Positions 17,009-26,130 of a stretch of 64,000 nt of DNA are shown in pieces. Under the pieces are notes generated by a model, which did not search any database, was not told the DNA's origin, and was given only the letters and a program-made list of their open reading frames with translations. Source of the stretch: Demequina rhizosphaerae (lineage in GTDB: Bacteria; Actinomycetota; Actinomycetes; Actinomycetales; Demequinaceae); the NCBI RefSeq assembly GCF_000971255.1, contig NZ_BBMC01000011.1:1-64000 (forward strand), written 5' to 3'. How positions within the stretch are numbered: the first letter of the stretch is position 1; each line of letters starts with the position of its first letter. A program made the translations under genes and the position numbers.

Positions 17009-17455
17009 ATGACCATGACCGAACGCACCGTGTGGGCCACGCTCGTCGTGTTCCCGCTCGTGGGGATCGTCTACTTCACGGTCATCCTCACGCAGGCCGC
17101 GGACCGCTCCGTCGCGGAGATCTCGTGGGTCACGCCCATGCTGTGGGCGTGGGGCTCGCTGATCGTGTTCATCATCCTCGGCACCATCGCCTCCGCGATC
17201 GCGACCGCGATCCAGGCGGAGGTCGCGGGGGAGAAGGCGGAGTTCGAGGACGGCGACGAGCGCGACAAGCAGATCGAGCGCCTCGGCAACGCCCGGGCCT
17301 ACGGGATGTCGTCGTTCGGCGGCCTCGTGGCGACCATCCTGCTGATGCTCGACGTCGACCGATTCTGGGCGGCGAACACGCTGTTCCTCGCCGGCCTGAT
17401 CGCGGGCCTGATCGCGGCGGGCAGCCGTGCCTACGCGTACCGGAAGGGCCTGTGA
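17009..17455 (+). CDS. Four-helix membrane protein paired with an XRE regulator
   Basis: A 148-aa protein with about four hydrophobic segments and a charged middle loop (residues about 72-95, [19 protein letters not shown]). Its size and its pairing with a short XRE regulator resemble DUF2178-type membrane proteins, but the family assignment is tentative. ATG at 17009 is followed by a second ATG two codons later. It overlaps the regulator gene (TGATG), so the two are co-translated under the double operator upstream. It may sense a signal for, or be the sole target of, the regulator. Confidence 0.7.
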   Translation: MTMTERTVWATLVVFPLVGIVYFTVILTQAADRSVAEISWVTPMLWAWGSLIVFIILGTIASAIATAIQAEVAGEKAEFEDGDERDKQIERLGNARAYGMSSFGGLVATILLMLDVDRFWAANTLFLAGLIAGLIAAGSRAYAYRKGL

Positions 17456-17679
17456 TGGGCCGTTCCACCAAGGTCACCAACGCGATCCGCGCGCTGCGGT
17501 TCGCGCACGGGGAGATGACCCAGGCCGAGCTGGCGGAGCGCATCGGCGTCACCCGCCAGACGGTCATCGCCATCGAGCAGGGGCGCTACTCGCCGTCGCT
17601 CGAGATGGCCTTCCAGATCGCGCGGGCCCTCGAGGTCCCGCTCGACGCGGTCTTCCAGTATCCCGACGAGGCGGCCTAG
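17455..17679 (+). CDS. XRE-family transcriptional regulator
   Basis: A 74-aa protein made only of a lambda-repressor-type helix-turn-helix (residues about 8-62: [20 protein letters not shown], then [19 protein letters not shown]). This compact form is common in regulators co-transcribed with small membrane proteins. It most likely binds the two inverted repeats at 16933-16996 and represses its own operon. ATG chosen; an in-frame GTG lies one codon earlier. Confidence 0.85.
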   Translation: MGRSTKVTNAIRALRFAHGEMTQAELAERIGVTRQTVIAIEQGRYSPSLEMAFQIARALEVPLDAVFQYPDEAA

Positions 17680-17737
17680 CCCCCGTCCCTGGAGAACCCT
17701 TCCCGCGAGCCTGGCACGTCGGCTGGCGGATGCCGGA

Positions 17738-17749
17738 GAGAGCGCTCTC
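17738..17749. promoter_or_regulatory. Perfect palindrome GAGAGCGCTCTC
   Basis: This 12-bp palindrome, 17 nt before a short leader ORF, has the AGCGCT core of LacI/GalR-type operators. It differs from the CGAACCGGTTCG operators in front of the LacI gene at 60296, so another regulator would be involved. Confidence 0.4.
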
Positions 17750-17766
17750 ACACCTGGGGAGTCACC

Positions 17767-17841
17767 ATGTCCCTCACCCGTACCACCGACCCTCGCACGC
17801 GCGCGCCGCGGACGGCGCCCGACCGGGCGGCGCGACCATGA
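17767..17841 (+). CDS. Possible 24-aa leader peptide before the MDR pair
   Basis: A short basic ORF (MSLTRTTDPRTRAPRTAPDR...) with a GGGGAG ribosome site 8 nt upstream. Its TGA overlaps the ATG of the next gene (ATGA at 17838-17841). The coupling suggests real translation. No family is recognised. Confidence 0.35.
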   Translation: MSLTRTTDPRTRAPRTAPDRAARP

Positions 17842-18824
17842 CCGCCGCGCTCCCGGCGACGATGCGCGCGGTGGTCCAGCACGCCTACGGCGGCGTCGAG
17901 CAGCTCGCGCTCGCCGACGTCCCGGTCCCGCGCCCCGGTGCCGAGGACGCCCTGGTCCGCGTGGAGGCCGCATCTCTCAACCCGGCCGACGCCTTCCTCA
18001 TGCAGGGGACCCCGCGCCTCCTGCGGCTCTCCTCCGGGCTGCGCCGCCCGCGCCGCCCCATCCGCGGCAACGATCTCGCCGGCACGGTGGTCGCGGTCGG
18101 GGATCGGGTCACCGACCTCCGGCCCGGCGACCGGGTGTTCGGGGAGTCGCGCGGCTCGCTCGCGGAGCTCGCGGTCTCACCTGCCGCGGGCCTCGCTCCG
18201 CTGCCGGCCGAGGTGCCCGCCGAGGCCGGCGCGGCCGCGGTCATGACCGGGCTCGCCGCGATGCACGGCCTGCGTGCGGCGCGCGTCGCGGCCGGGCAGA
18301 CGCTGCTGGTCAACGGGGCGTCCGGAGGTATCGGGCACATGGCGGTCCAGCTCGCCGTCGCCCAGGGCGCGACCGTCACGGCCGTGTGCTCCACGCGCAA
18401 CACGGACTGGGTGCGCGGGCTCGGCGCCGCCCGGGTCGTGGACTACACGCGCACGTCGATCCTCGAGCTCGATGAGCGGTTCGACGTGGTGTTCGACAAC
18501 GTCGGGAATCACGCCCTGCGCGACCTTCTGGGGCTGGTCCGGGAGGGCGGCGTGCTGCTGCCCAACTCGGGCGAGCCCGGGCCCGACGGCGGGCCGCTGC
18601 GCCGCGTGCTGCGAGCCAGATGGCTCGACCTCGTGACCCGCCACCGGGTGGTCACGTTCTACTCGACGGCCAACAGGGCCGACCTGGAGTCCCTCGCGGT
18701 CATGCTGGTCGCGGGCGCGCTCCGTCCTCATCTCGACTCCGTCCACCCGCTCGATGCGGCGGCGGACGCCATGGCGCGGGTGACCTCCCGTCATGCCTCA
18801 GGAAAGGTGGTGGTGACGCCATGA
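17838..18824 (+). CDS. MDR-family zinc-independent alcohol dehydrogenase/quinone oxidoreductase
   Basis: A 328-aa medium-chain dehydrogenase. An N-terminal GroES-like domain (residues about 25-120, with SLNPADAFLMQG) precedes a Rossmann fold beginning LLVNGASGGIGHMAVQLA (residues about 155-172). The catalytic-zinc Cys/His residues of true alcohol dehydrogenases are absent, so an NADPH:quinone reductase-like role is likely; the substrate is unknown. It overlaps its downstream paralogue by 4 nt. The pair looks like a tandem duplication that has diverged. Confidence 0.82.
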   Translation: MTAALPATMRAVVQHAYGGVEQLALADVPVPRPGAEDALVRVEAASLNPADAFLMQGTPRLLRLSSGLRRPRRPIRGNDLAGTVVAVGDRVTDLRPGDRVFGESRGSLAELAVSPAAGLAPLPAEVPAEAGAAAVMTGLAAMHGLRAARVAAGQTLLVNGASGGIGHMAVQLAVAQGATVTAVCSTRNTDWVRGLGAARVVDYTRTSILELDERFDVVFDNVGNHALRDLLGLVREGGVLLPNSGEPGPDGGPLRRVLRARWLDLVTRHRVVTFYSTANRADLESLAVMLVAGALRPHLDSVHPLDAAADAMARVTSRHASGKVVVTP

Positions 18825-19795
18825 AGGCTGTGACCTACGACAAGTACGCGGGACCCGAGACGCACGAGCTGCGCGAGATCCCCATGCCCGAGCCCGGCGA
18901 GGGCCAGGTCCGGATCCGCGTGACGGCGGCCGGCCTCAACCCGTGGGACTGGCACCTCTACCGCGGCGACCCGTGGCTCGCGCGCTTCTCGAGCGGCCTG
19001 TTCTCGCCCGGCGAGCGCGTCGTCGGCGCCGACGTAGCCGGCACCGTCGACGCGGTGGGCGCGGGAGTCGAGGGCTTCGAGGCCGGCGACCGGGTCTTCG
19101 GCTTCGTCGGCTACGGCGCGGTCGCGGACTACGTGATCGCTGACGCCGGCAAGATCGCGCACACGCCGCTCACCGCCACCGACGAGGAGGCGGCGGCGGT
19201 GCCGATCGGCGGGATCACCGCGCTCGGCGGCTTCGAGGACGGCGGCGGCTGCGAGGGCAGGCGCGTCCTCGTGATCGGCGCCTCCGGCGGCGTGGGGCAC
19301 ATGGCGGTCCAGGTCGCGAAGGTCCTCGGCGCGAGCCGCGTGGTCGCCGTGTGCTCGGGCCCCAACGCCGCGATGGTCGAGGAGCTCGGCGCCGACCGCG
19401 TCATCGACTACACGCGGGAGGACGTGCTCGACTGCGGCGAGACCTTCGACGTCGTCTACGACACCGTGGGCACGACGCGCCTCACCCGCCTCAAGAGGAT
19501 CATCGCGGCGGACGGCGTGTACCTCGCCGCCGGCGGCCTGGGGGGCGGCCCGCTGCTCGGCCCCGCGTGGGCGATCTTCTCGTCGAAGGCGATCAGCCCG
19601 CTCGCCCGCAGGCGCGTCGTGGTGGTCGGCACCGAGCCGTCCCACGAGAACCTCACGCGCATGGCCGACATGATCGAGGAGGGCAGGGTCCGCCCCGTCA
19701 TCGCCGAGACCTACCCGCTCGACCACACCGCCGAGGCCCTCGCGCGCCTCGAGGCGCAGCACGTGGCCGGCAAGCTCGTGGTGCAGGTGGCCTGA
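18821..19795 (+). CDS. MDR-family NAD(P)-dependent oxidoreductase
   Basis: A 324-aa quinone-oxidoreductase-like protein with the same domain order as its neighbour: GroES-like part (GLNPWDWHLYRG near residue 43) and Rossmann motif VIGASGGVGHMAVQVAK near residues 150-166. No structural or catalytic zinc ligands are visible. ATG overlaps the upstream stop (ATGA). Both genes probably respond to the same signal at the palindrome upstream. Confidence 0.82.
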   Translation: MKAVTYDKYAGPETHELREIPMPEPGEGQVRIRVTAAGLNPWDWHLYRGDPWLARFSSGLFSPGERVVGADVAGTVDAVGAGVEGFEAGDRVFGFVGYGAVADYVIADAGKIAHTPLTATDEEAAAVPIGGITALGGFEDGGGCEGRRVLVIGASGGVGHMAVQVAKVLGASRVVAVCSGPNAAMVEELGADRVIDYTREDVLDCGETFDVVYDTVGTTRLTRLKRIIAADGVYLAAGGLGGGPLLGPAWAIFSSKAISPLARRRVVVVGTEPSHENLTRMADMIEEGRVRPVIAETYPLDHTAEALARLEAQHVAGKLVVQVA

Positions 19796-19805
19796 GCGGG
19801 GCGCC

Positions 19806-20141
19806 TCACCGCACCGGCTTCGGCGGCAGCGTCGACACGTAGGCGAGAGCCTGGTCGACCAGCCCGTCGAGGCCGGGGCCCGCGAGCGGCAGCGCGACGT
19901 ACTCGCGCATCGTCCGCCCGGCCGGCGCGAAGGGCTCCGCGTCGTCCCGGGCGCGGGCCGCCTCGAGGTCCGCCGCGGCCAGCTTGAACGTGGCGCGGTC
20001 ACCGTACAGCGCCATGAACATGTTCCCGTGGACGAAGGCGGCCAGCTGCCCGAACATCGGGCGCACCTCCACGCCCGGCGCGTCGGGCACGAGCGCCCGG
20101 AACGCGGCGCGGTGGGCCTCGGTGGGTCGCGGCATCTCCAT
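19806..20141 (-). CDS. TfoX N-terminal domain protein
   Basis: A 111-aa protein consisting of the TfoX/Sxy N-terminal domain (VRPMFGQLAAFVHGNMFMAL near residues 26-45). In gamma-proteobacteria the full-length Sxy/TfoX activates competence; single-domain actinobacterial versions have no established role. It is convergent with the MDR pair. One copy of the dispersed motif lies in its coding region (19906-19915) and another just upstream (20197-20208). Confidence 0.8.
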   Translation of the reverse strand: MEMPRPTEAHRAAFRALVPDAPGVEVRPMFGQLAAFVHGNMFMALYGDRATFKLAAADLEAARARDDAEPFAPAGRTMREYVALPLAGPGLDGLVDQALAYVSTLPPKPVR

Positions 20142-20225
20142 GGCACGATGCTCGCGCAACCTCCGCGCGGCCGCGACCCGGGCGCGTGGCCGGGTCCCGC
20201 ATCGTCCCGCCCTACGCTTGACGCC

Positions 20226-21167
20226 ATGACGACGATCGGCGAGATGGGGGAGGACGCGCTCATCGCGGCCTTCGCCCCGCGGCTTCCCGTGACCGACTCC
20301 GAGATCCTGGGCCCCGGCGACGACGCGGCGGTGCTCGCGGTCGACGGCGACCTCGTGGTGTCCTCGGACATCCTCATGGAGGACCGCCACTTCCGCATGG
20401 ACTGGTCCAGCCCCGAGGACGTGGGCTGGCGCGCCGCGATGCAGAACCTCGCCGACATCGACGCGATGGGCGCCGTCCCCACCGCGCTCCAGATCACGCT
20501 CGCCGCGCCGCCGTCGCTCGACGCCGACTGGGTGATGCGCTTCGCGGACGGGCTGCGCGAGGCGTGCGAGCCGCACGGCGTCGGCGTGATCGGCGGGGAC
20601 CTCTCCGGCGCGCGCGAGGTCTCGGTGTGCGTCACCGTGCTGGGGGAGACCCACGGCACCGAGCCCGTGACGCGGGACGATGCGGCGCCCGGCCAGGTCG
20701 TGGCGGTGTCCGCGCCGCTCGGGGCGGCCGCGGCGGGCTACGTGCAGCTCACCGAGGGACGACGGATCGACGAGGAGACGATCGGGCTGTTCCTGCGGCC
20801 GCGTCCGCGCATCGGCGCGGGCCTCGAGGCCGCGCTGCACGGCGCGACCGCGCTCATGGACATCTCGGACGGCCTGCTGCGGGACGCGGCCCGGATCGCG
20901 CGGCGCTCCGAGGTGGGGATCGCGATCCGATCCGAGGACGTGCCGGTGCACGAGGGCGCGCGCTTCGCGGCGCTCGAGCTGCAGATCGACCCGCGGCCGT
21001 GGGCGCTCACCGGCGGCGAGGACCACCACATGCTCGCGGTGTTCCCGAGCGAGGGCGCGGTGCCGGCCGGCTGGACCGTCATCGGCGAGACCACCGACGC
21101 GTTCGCCGGCGTGCGGGTCGACGGCGAGGTGCCGGACGCGTTCGGCTGGGACCACTTCGGGGGCTGA
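20226..21167 (+). CDS. thiL: Thiamine-monophosphate kinase
   Basis: ThiL phosphorylates thiamine monophosphate to the cofactor thiamine diphosphate. The 313-aa protein shows the usual N-terminal GPGDDAAVLAV (residues about 29-39), the metal site NLADIDAMGAVP (residues about 75-86), GGDLSGA, and ISDGLLRDAARIA. A TACGCT box (20213-20218) 7 nt before the ATG indicates a leaderless mRNA. In many actinobacteria thiL follows ddl and DUF3515 directly; here about 5 kb of accessory genes separates them. Confidence 0.95.
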   Translation: MTTIGEMGEDALIAAFAPRLPVTDSEILGPGDDAAVLAVDGDLVVSSDILMEDRHFRMDWSSPEDVGWRAAMQNLADIDAMGAVPTALQITLAAPPSLDADWVMRFADGLREACEPHGVGVIGGDLSGAREVSVCVTVLGETHGTEPVTRDDAAPGQVVAVSAPLGAAAAGYVQLTEGRRIDEETIGLFLRPRPRIGAGLEAALHGATALMDISDGLLRDAARIARRSEVGIAIRSEDVPVHEGARFAALELQIDPRPWALTGGEDHHMLAVFPSEGAVPAGWTVIGETTDAFAGVRVDGEVPDAFGWDHFGG

Positions 21168-21242
21168 GGCGTCGGCCTCGCCCGCCGCTCCGGCGCGAGC
21201 CGGGCGGCGCGGAGGCGCCCGCCGCATCGTCCGGGCATACGA

Positions 21243-21273
21243 AAACGGACGCCCAGCGGGTGGGCGTCCGTTT
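21243..21273 (-). terminator. rpmB terminator
   Basis: A 13-bp perfect stem (21243-21255 with 21261-21273) is followed on the minus strand by a T-rich end. It lies 50 nt beyond the rpmB stop and also faces the end of thiL. Confidence 0.75.
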
Positions 21274-21323
21274 CGGGGATAGGCGGCGTCAGCCGCGCCG
21301 ATGCGCGCGTGAGCGCGCAACCA

Positions 21324-21515
21324 TCAGATGGCGCGCTGGACCTTGCCGGCCTTGAGGCACGAGGTGCACACGTTGAGGCGCTTCGGGGTGCCCGCGACCA
21401 CGGCACGGACGCGCTGGATGTTCGGGTTCCAGCGGCGCTTCGTGCGGCGGTGCGAGTGCGAGATGTTGTGACCGAAGGACGGTCCCTTGGCGCAGACGTC
21501 GCAGGTTGCAGCCAC
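21324..21515 (-). CDS. rpmB: 50S ribosomal protein bL28
   Basis: A 63-aa bL28 with the zinc-ribbon Cys pairs CDVC (residues 5-8) and CTSC (residues 51-54), so it is the zinc-binding paralogue. [18 protein letters not shown] is the conserved core. GTG start at 21515 with an AGGAG ribosome site 7 nt upstream. It is divergent from the DAK/YloV gene, the common actinobacterial arrangement. Confidence 0.95.
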   Translation of the reverse strand: MAATCDVCAKGPSFGHNISHSHRRTKRRWNPNIQRVRAVVAGTPKRLNVCTSCLKAGKVQRAI

Positions 21516-21537
21516 GATAGTTCTCCTAGTTTCCGGC

Positions 21538-21560
21538 GCGGATCGACGTGATCGATCCGC
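21538..21560 (-). promoter_or_regulatory. rpmB leader hairpin
   Basis: A perfect 9-bp stem (21538-21546 with 21552-21560, loop CGTGA) lies 11 nt upstream of the ribosome site, inside the presumed 5' untranslated region. A TACCCT -10 box lies at 21597-21602 on the minus strand. It could mediate feedback by L28. Confidence 0.4.
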
Positions 21561-21736
21561 AAAGCTTGAGGGCCCGGGTGCTCGGGCAACCGCACTAGGG
21601 TAACCGAGAACCCGCGAATGCGGCAAACCGGCGCGCTGCCGGGAACCGCTGGGCGGGATGCCGACGCTGTCGGCGGGCCGTGACACGATAGTACGCGAGC
21701 GGCGAGTCGGAGCCGTTCCAGTGCCGGAGGTGACCC

Positions 21737-23251
21737 GTGAGCGAAGCGCATGCGCTGCGCCGCTGGCTGGGCTCCGGGCTCGACGCCGTCCACCGCTCGC
21801 GTGGCCACCTCGACGCCATCAACGTCTTCCCCGTCGCGGACTCGGACACCGGCACCAACGTCTTCCTCACCCTCCAGGAGGGCAACCGCGCGATCGCGCG
21901 CCTGCCCGCCGACGCGTCCCATCGTGACGTCGCCGCGGCCTTCGCCCGTGGCGCCCTCATGGGCGCGCGCGGCAACTCCGGGGTGATCGTCAGCCAGTAC
22001 CTCAGCGCGCTGCTGCGGGTGATCGACGCCAAGGGCGGCCTCGAGAGCGTGGACGCCCGCGGGCTGTCGCTCGCGCTCGGCCGCGCCGCGGAGGCCGCCT
22101 ACGCCGCGGTCGGCGCGCCGGTCGAGGGAACGATCCTCACGGTCGCCCGGGCCGCGGCCCGCGCCGCCAACGGGGTCGCGACGTCCGGCGGCACCCGCGA
22201 GGAGGTCATCGTCGCGGCCGTCGACGGCGCGCGTCAGGGCCTCGCGCGCACCACCGAGCAGCTCCCGAGCGCCCGCGCCGCGGGCGTGGTCGACGCGGGC
22301 GCCGCTGCGCTCGTGCTCCAGCTCGAGATGCTCGCCGAGGCCATCGCCGGCAAGGACGCCCTCGTCGACCATCCCGCGGTCGCATGGGAGCTGCCGGGCC
22401 GCCACCACCACGTCGTGCAGCCGGGCCACCCCGCGCACGGCGAGGAGGATGGCGGCGCCTACGAGGTGATGTTCGTCGCCGAGCGCGAGGAGGACGCCCG
22501 TGCCGGCGTGGTCGAGAGCCTCGGCGAGATCGGCGACTCCGTCACCGTGACGAGCGCGCACGGCCTCATCCAGGCGCACGTCCACACCGATCATCCGGCG
22601 CGTGCGGTCACGATCGCCGAGGGCCTCGACGCCCACCAGATCGTCGTCCGCTCGATCACCCTGAGCATGGTCCACGACCGGGCCGCGACCGGCGTGGTCG
22701 CGCTCACCACCTGCCCGGGCCTCGCGGAGCCTCTCGCCGACGCGGGCGCCGTCGTGCTCGTGGTGCCGGAGCCCTCGTCGCTGCGCAAGCGCGACCTCAA
22801 CCGCGCCGTGCGGGACGCCTCCGGGGCCGAGGCCATCGTGGTGGCGGGCAACCCGTCGCTGCTCGCGACCGCGCGCGCCCTCGCGGACAAGCGCGGCAAG
22901 CCCCGGCTCGTCGTCATCGAGGCCTCGCACGAGGCGCACGTCATCGCCGCCGTCGCCGCCTCGGCGCTCGCCACCCCTGGAGAGGACGTGGCGGCGCTCA
23001 TGCGCGAGGCGGTCGCGGCGACCACCGTCGGGCAGAGCACCGGCGACGCGCTCGACGAGGACCTCGACGTGCTCGTCGGCTCCCGCACCGAGGTGGTGAC
23101 GCTCGTGCTCGCGCGCGGCATCGACGACGCGGTGGGCGACGAGGCCCGCCTCTCGATCGAGGCGCGCTCGCCGGGCGCCGACGTCGCCGTGTACCCGGGA
23201 GGCCAGGAGTGGCCGCCCATCCTCATCGGCGTGGAGTCCGCGCCCGCATGA
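21737..23251 (+). CDS. DAK2 domain fusion protein, YloV/FakA family
   Basis: A 504-aa protein. The N-terminal dihydroxyacetone-kinase-type nucleotide domain has [13 protein letters not shown] (residues about 29-41) and GARGNSGVI (residues about 77-85). The C-terminal half is the DegV-like/EDD region of FakA-type fatty acid kinases. It probably phosphorylates fatty acids bound by a DegV partner encoded elsewhere; this is inferred from family knowledge. GTG start with GGAGGTG 5 nt upstream. It overlaps recG by 4 nt. Confidence 0.85.
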   Translation: MSEAHALRRWLGSGLDAVHRSRGHLDAINVFPVADSDTGTNVFLTLQEGNRAIARLPADASHRDVAAAFARGALMGARGNSGVIVSQYLSALLRVIDAKGGLESVDARGLSLALGRAAEAAYAAVGAPVEGTILTVARAAARAANGVATSGGTREEVIVAAVDGARQGLARTTEQLPSARAAGVVDAGAAALVLQLEMLAEAIAGKDALVDHPAVAWELPGRHHHVVQPGHPAHGEEDGGAYEVMFVAEREEDARAGVVESLGEIGDSVTVTSAHGLIQAHVHTDHPARAVTIAEGLDAHQIVVRSITLSMVHDRAATGVVALTTCPGLAEPLADAGAVVLVVPEPSSLRKRDLNRAVRDASGAEAIVVAGNPSLLATARALADKRGKPRLVVIEASHEAHVIAAVAASALATPGEDVAALMREAVAATTVGQSTGDALDEDLDVLVGSRTEVVTLVLARGIDDAVGDEARLSIEARSPGADVAVYPGGQEWPPILIGVESAPA

Positions 23252-25476
23252 CCGGCCGCCTCGAGGAGCCGTTGACGAAGGTGCTGGGCGCCCGCACGGC
23301 GGGATCGCTGGGCAAGCTCGGGCTCGAGACCGTCGGCGACCTCCTGCGCCACTACCCGCGCCGCTACGGCGCGCCCGGCGAGTTCACGCCGCTCGCGGAG
23401 CTGCGGCAGGGCGAGCACGTCACCGTGATGGCCGAGGTCCGCACCGCGACCGTCCGGCAGATGCGCTCGCGCGGCGGCGCGATGCTCGAGGCGGTCGTCA
23501 CCGACGGCCGCGACAGCCTCCAGCTCATGTTCTTCGCCAAGCGTGCCGGCGTGCTGCGCATGCACGAGGACAAGCTGCGCCCGGGAAGGCGCGGGCTGTT
23601 CACCGGCACGGTGGGCGACTACCGCGGGCGCCGCCAGCTCACCCACCCCGACTACCTCATCGTCGGAGTCGACGCGGCCGACGAGGACGAGGCCCTCGCC
23701 GAGGCGTCCCGTCCGATCCCGCTCTATCCGGCGGCGGCCGCGGTGCCCACGTGGCGCATCGGCCGCGCCGTGCGGGCCGTCCTCGACCCGCTCGTCGAGG
23801 CGGACGTGCCCGACCCCATCCCGGAGGAGATCCGCGCGCGCCGGGGCCTGCCGACGCTGCTCGAGGCGCTGCGGCTCGTGCACGTCCCCGAGTCCGACGC
23901 AGACCACCGGCGCGGGCGCGCGCGCCTGCGCTTCGAGGAGGCGCTCGTCCTCCAGACGGCGCTCGCGAGGCGCCGCGCGGACCACGACGCGCTGTCGGCG
24001 GTCCCGCGCCCGGCGCGCCCCGGCGGTCTCGTGGAGGCGCTCGACGAGCGGCTCCCGTACGACCTCACCGCCGGCCAGGTGGCGGTGGGCGAGTCGATCG
24101 CCGCCGACCTCGCGCGGGACACCCCGATGCTGCGGTTGCTCCAGGGCGACGTCGGCGCGGGCAAGACGGTGGTCGCGCTGCGCGCCATGCTCCAGGTGGT
24201 GGACGCCGGGGGACAGGCCGCCCTGCTCGCGCCCACCGAGGTGCTCGCGGCCCAGCACGCGCGGTCGCTGCGCGCGCTGCTCGGCCCGCTCGCCGACGGC
24301 GGCATGCTCACCGCCGCCGACGACGCCACCCGCGTCACGCTGCTCACCGGTTCGCAGGGCTCGCGCGAGCGCCGCGCCGCGCTCGCGGAGGCCGCCTCGG
24401 GGGCCGCCGGCATCGTGGTCGGCACGCACGCGCTGCTGAGCGACACGGTGCAGTTCGCGGACCTCGGCCTGGTCGTGGTCGACGAGCAGCACCGGTTCGG
24501 CGTCGAGCAGCGCGACGCGCTGCGGGCCCGCGGCGAGCGCGTGCCGCACACCCTCGTCATGACCGCGACGCCGATCCCGCGCACGGTCGCCATGACCGTG
24601 TTCGGCGACCTCGAGACCTCGGTGCTGAGCGACCGGCCCGCCGGCCGCCAGGAGACGGTCACACATCTCGTCCCGGCCGGCAACGCCTCGTGGGTCCAGC
24701 GCGTGTGGTCCCGCGTGCGCGAGGAGGTCGACAACGGCGGCCGCGCATACGTCGTCTGCCCGCGCATCGACGGCGACACCGAGGAGGAGGCCGAGGACGT
24801 CCCGCTCGACGCGCTCGAGGAGGACGATGCGGCGGCCGGGGGCGACGCATCGTCCCGCCCGCCGCTCGCGGCGGTCCTCGAGGTGGCCGAGGCGCTGCGG
24901 ACCACCCCCGCGCTCGCCGGTCTCGACGTCGGCGTGATGCACGGGCGGCTGTCCTCCGACGAGAAGGACACGGCGATGCGGCGCTTCGCGTCGGGCGAGG
25001 CGCCCGTCCTCGTCGCGACCACGGTGATCGAGGTCGGCGTCGACGTGCCCGAGGCGACCGCGATGGTCGTCCTCGACGCCCAGCACTTCGGCATCTCCCA
25101 GCTGCATCAGCTGCGCGGCCGCGTCGGGCGAGGCGACCGCGCGAGCCTGTGCCTGCTGGTGTCGCACGCCGAGGACGGCACCGTCGCGCACGAGCGCCTC
25201 GCCGCGCTCGCGGCCACCGCGGACGGCTTCGAGCTCGCCGAGAAGGACCTCGAGCTGCGGCGCGAGGGCGACGTGCTGGGCGCGGCCCAGTCCGGCGGCC
25301 GCAACTCGCTGCGCCTGCTGCGCGTGGTGCGCGACGCCGGGCTGATCGAGGAGGCGCGGGCCGAGGCGGCGGCGCTGGTCGCCGACGACCCCTCGCTGGG
25401 CGCGCACCCCGCCCTCGCGGATACGATCGCCGACATGCTGGACGACGAGCGCGAGGACTTCCTATCGCGATCGTGA
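23248..25476 (+). CDS. recG: ATP-dependent DNA helicase RecG
   Basis: A 742-aa helicase that remodels stalled forks and branched DNA. An N-terminal wedge/OB domain is followed by helicase motifs: Walker A GDVGAGKT near residue 304, motif II DEQH near residue 412, TATPIPRT, and QLRGRVGRG near residue 625. An acidic, Ala-rich insert near residues 507-545 is non-conserved and holds two copies of the dispersed motif head to head (24822-24832 and 24846-24856). It overlaps the genes on both sides, forming an operon from YloV to the SLOG gene. Confidence 0.95.
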   Translation: MTGRLEEPLTKVLGARTAGSLGKLGLETVGDLLRHYPRRYGAPGEFTPLAELRQGEHVTVMAEVRTATVRQMRSRGGAMLEAVVTDGRDSLQLMFFAKRAGVLRMHEDKLRPGRRGLFTGTVGDYRGRRQLTHPDYLIVGVDAADEDEALAEASRPIPLYPAAAAVPTWRIGRAVRAVLDPLVEADVPDPIPEEIRARRGLPTLLEALRLVHVPESDADHRRGRARLRFEEALVLQTALARRRADHDALSAVPRPARPGGLVEALDERLPYDLTAGQVAVGESIAADLARDTPMLRLLQGDVGAGKTVVALRAMLQVVDAGGQAALLAPTEVLAAQHARSLRALLGPLADGGMLTAADDATRVTLLTGSQGSRERRAALAEAASGAAGIVVGTHALLSDTVQFADLGLVVVDEQHRFGVEQRDALRARGERVPHTLVMTATPIPRTVAMTVFGDLETSVLSDRPAGRQETVTHLVPAGNASWVQRVWSRVREEVDNGGRAYVVCPRIDGDTEEEAEDVPLDALEEDDAAAGGDASSRPPLAAVLEVAEALRTTPALAGLDVGVMHGRLSSDEKDTAMRRFASGEAPVLVATTVIEVGVDVPEATAMVVLDAQHFGISQLHQLRGRVGRGDRASLCLLVSHAEDGTVAHERLAALAATADGFELAEKDLELRREGDVLGAAQSGGRNSLRLLRVVRDAGLIEEARAEAAALVADDPSLGAHPALADTIADMLDDEREDFLSRS

Positions 25477-26012
25477 CGCGTCGCCTCGACGCGTCGCGCG
25501 GCCTCCGGATCGTGTCCGGCGGCCAGAGCGGCGTGGATCGAGCCGCGCTGGAGGCCGCGGCCGAGCTGGGGCTCGAGTACGGCGGCTGGTGCCCCGCCGG
25601 CGGGTGGGCCGAGGACATGCCGACCGCGCCCGGCGTGCGCGCGCTGTACCCCGTGCTGCGCGAGACGCTCTCGCGGGATCCGGCGGAGCGCACCGCGCTC
25701 AACGTGCGCGAGGCCGGCGCGGTGCTCGTCATCGTCACCGAGGGCTCGACGTCGCCCGGCACGGGCATCACGCTGCGCGCCGCGGAGCGGCTGGACCGGC
25801 CCACCGCGATCGTGCCGATCGACCTGCGCCGGCCCCTCGAGGGCGCCAAGGCCGCGCGCGACACGCTTGCGGAGCTGCTCGCGGAGGTGCCCGGGACGCC
25901 GCCGAGCCTCGACGTGGCGGGGCCGCGCGAGTCCGAGGCGCCCGGCATCCGCGTCGCCGCGCGGGCGCTGCTGCTCGAGATCCTCGCGCCGTTCGAGACG
26001 TTCGAGCCCTAG
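25473..26012 (+). CDS. Putative molybdenum-carrier/SLOG-domain protein
   Basis: A 179-aa protein with IVSGGQSGVDRAALEAA near residues 11-27 and EGSTSPGTGITL near residues 90-101, features of the predicted molybdenum-cofactor carrier family, which belongs to the SLOG nucleotide-binding superfamily. The real ligand is unknown. GTG start overlaps the recG stop. Its place between recG and rsmD is not part of the usual cluster and may be an insertion together with the next gene. Confidence 0.7.
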   Translation: MTRRLDASRGLRIVSGGQSGVDRAALEAAAELGLEYGGWCPAGGWAEDMPTAPGVRALYPVLRETLSRDPAERTALNVREAGAVLVIVTEGSTSPGTGITLRAAERLDRPTAIVPIDLRRPLEGAKAARDTLAELLAEVPGTPPSLDVAGPRESEAPGIRVAARALLLEILAPFETFEP

Positions 26013-26130
26013 CATTCGGGCCGCCGCGATCGCGGGCCCGTGGCGGGGTGCGGGGCATCCGCCCTGGCAGCCGTGCCGGGTCCGAACAAGCCTTGCGAGG
26101 TCCCGGCTGAGAGCGTTTACAGTTCTGCGT

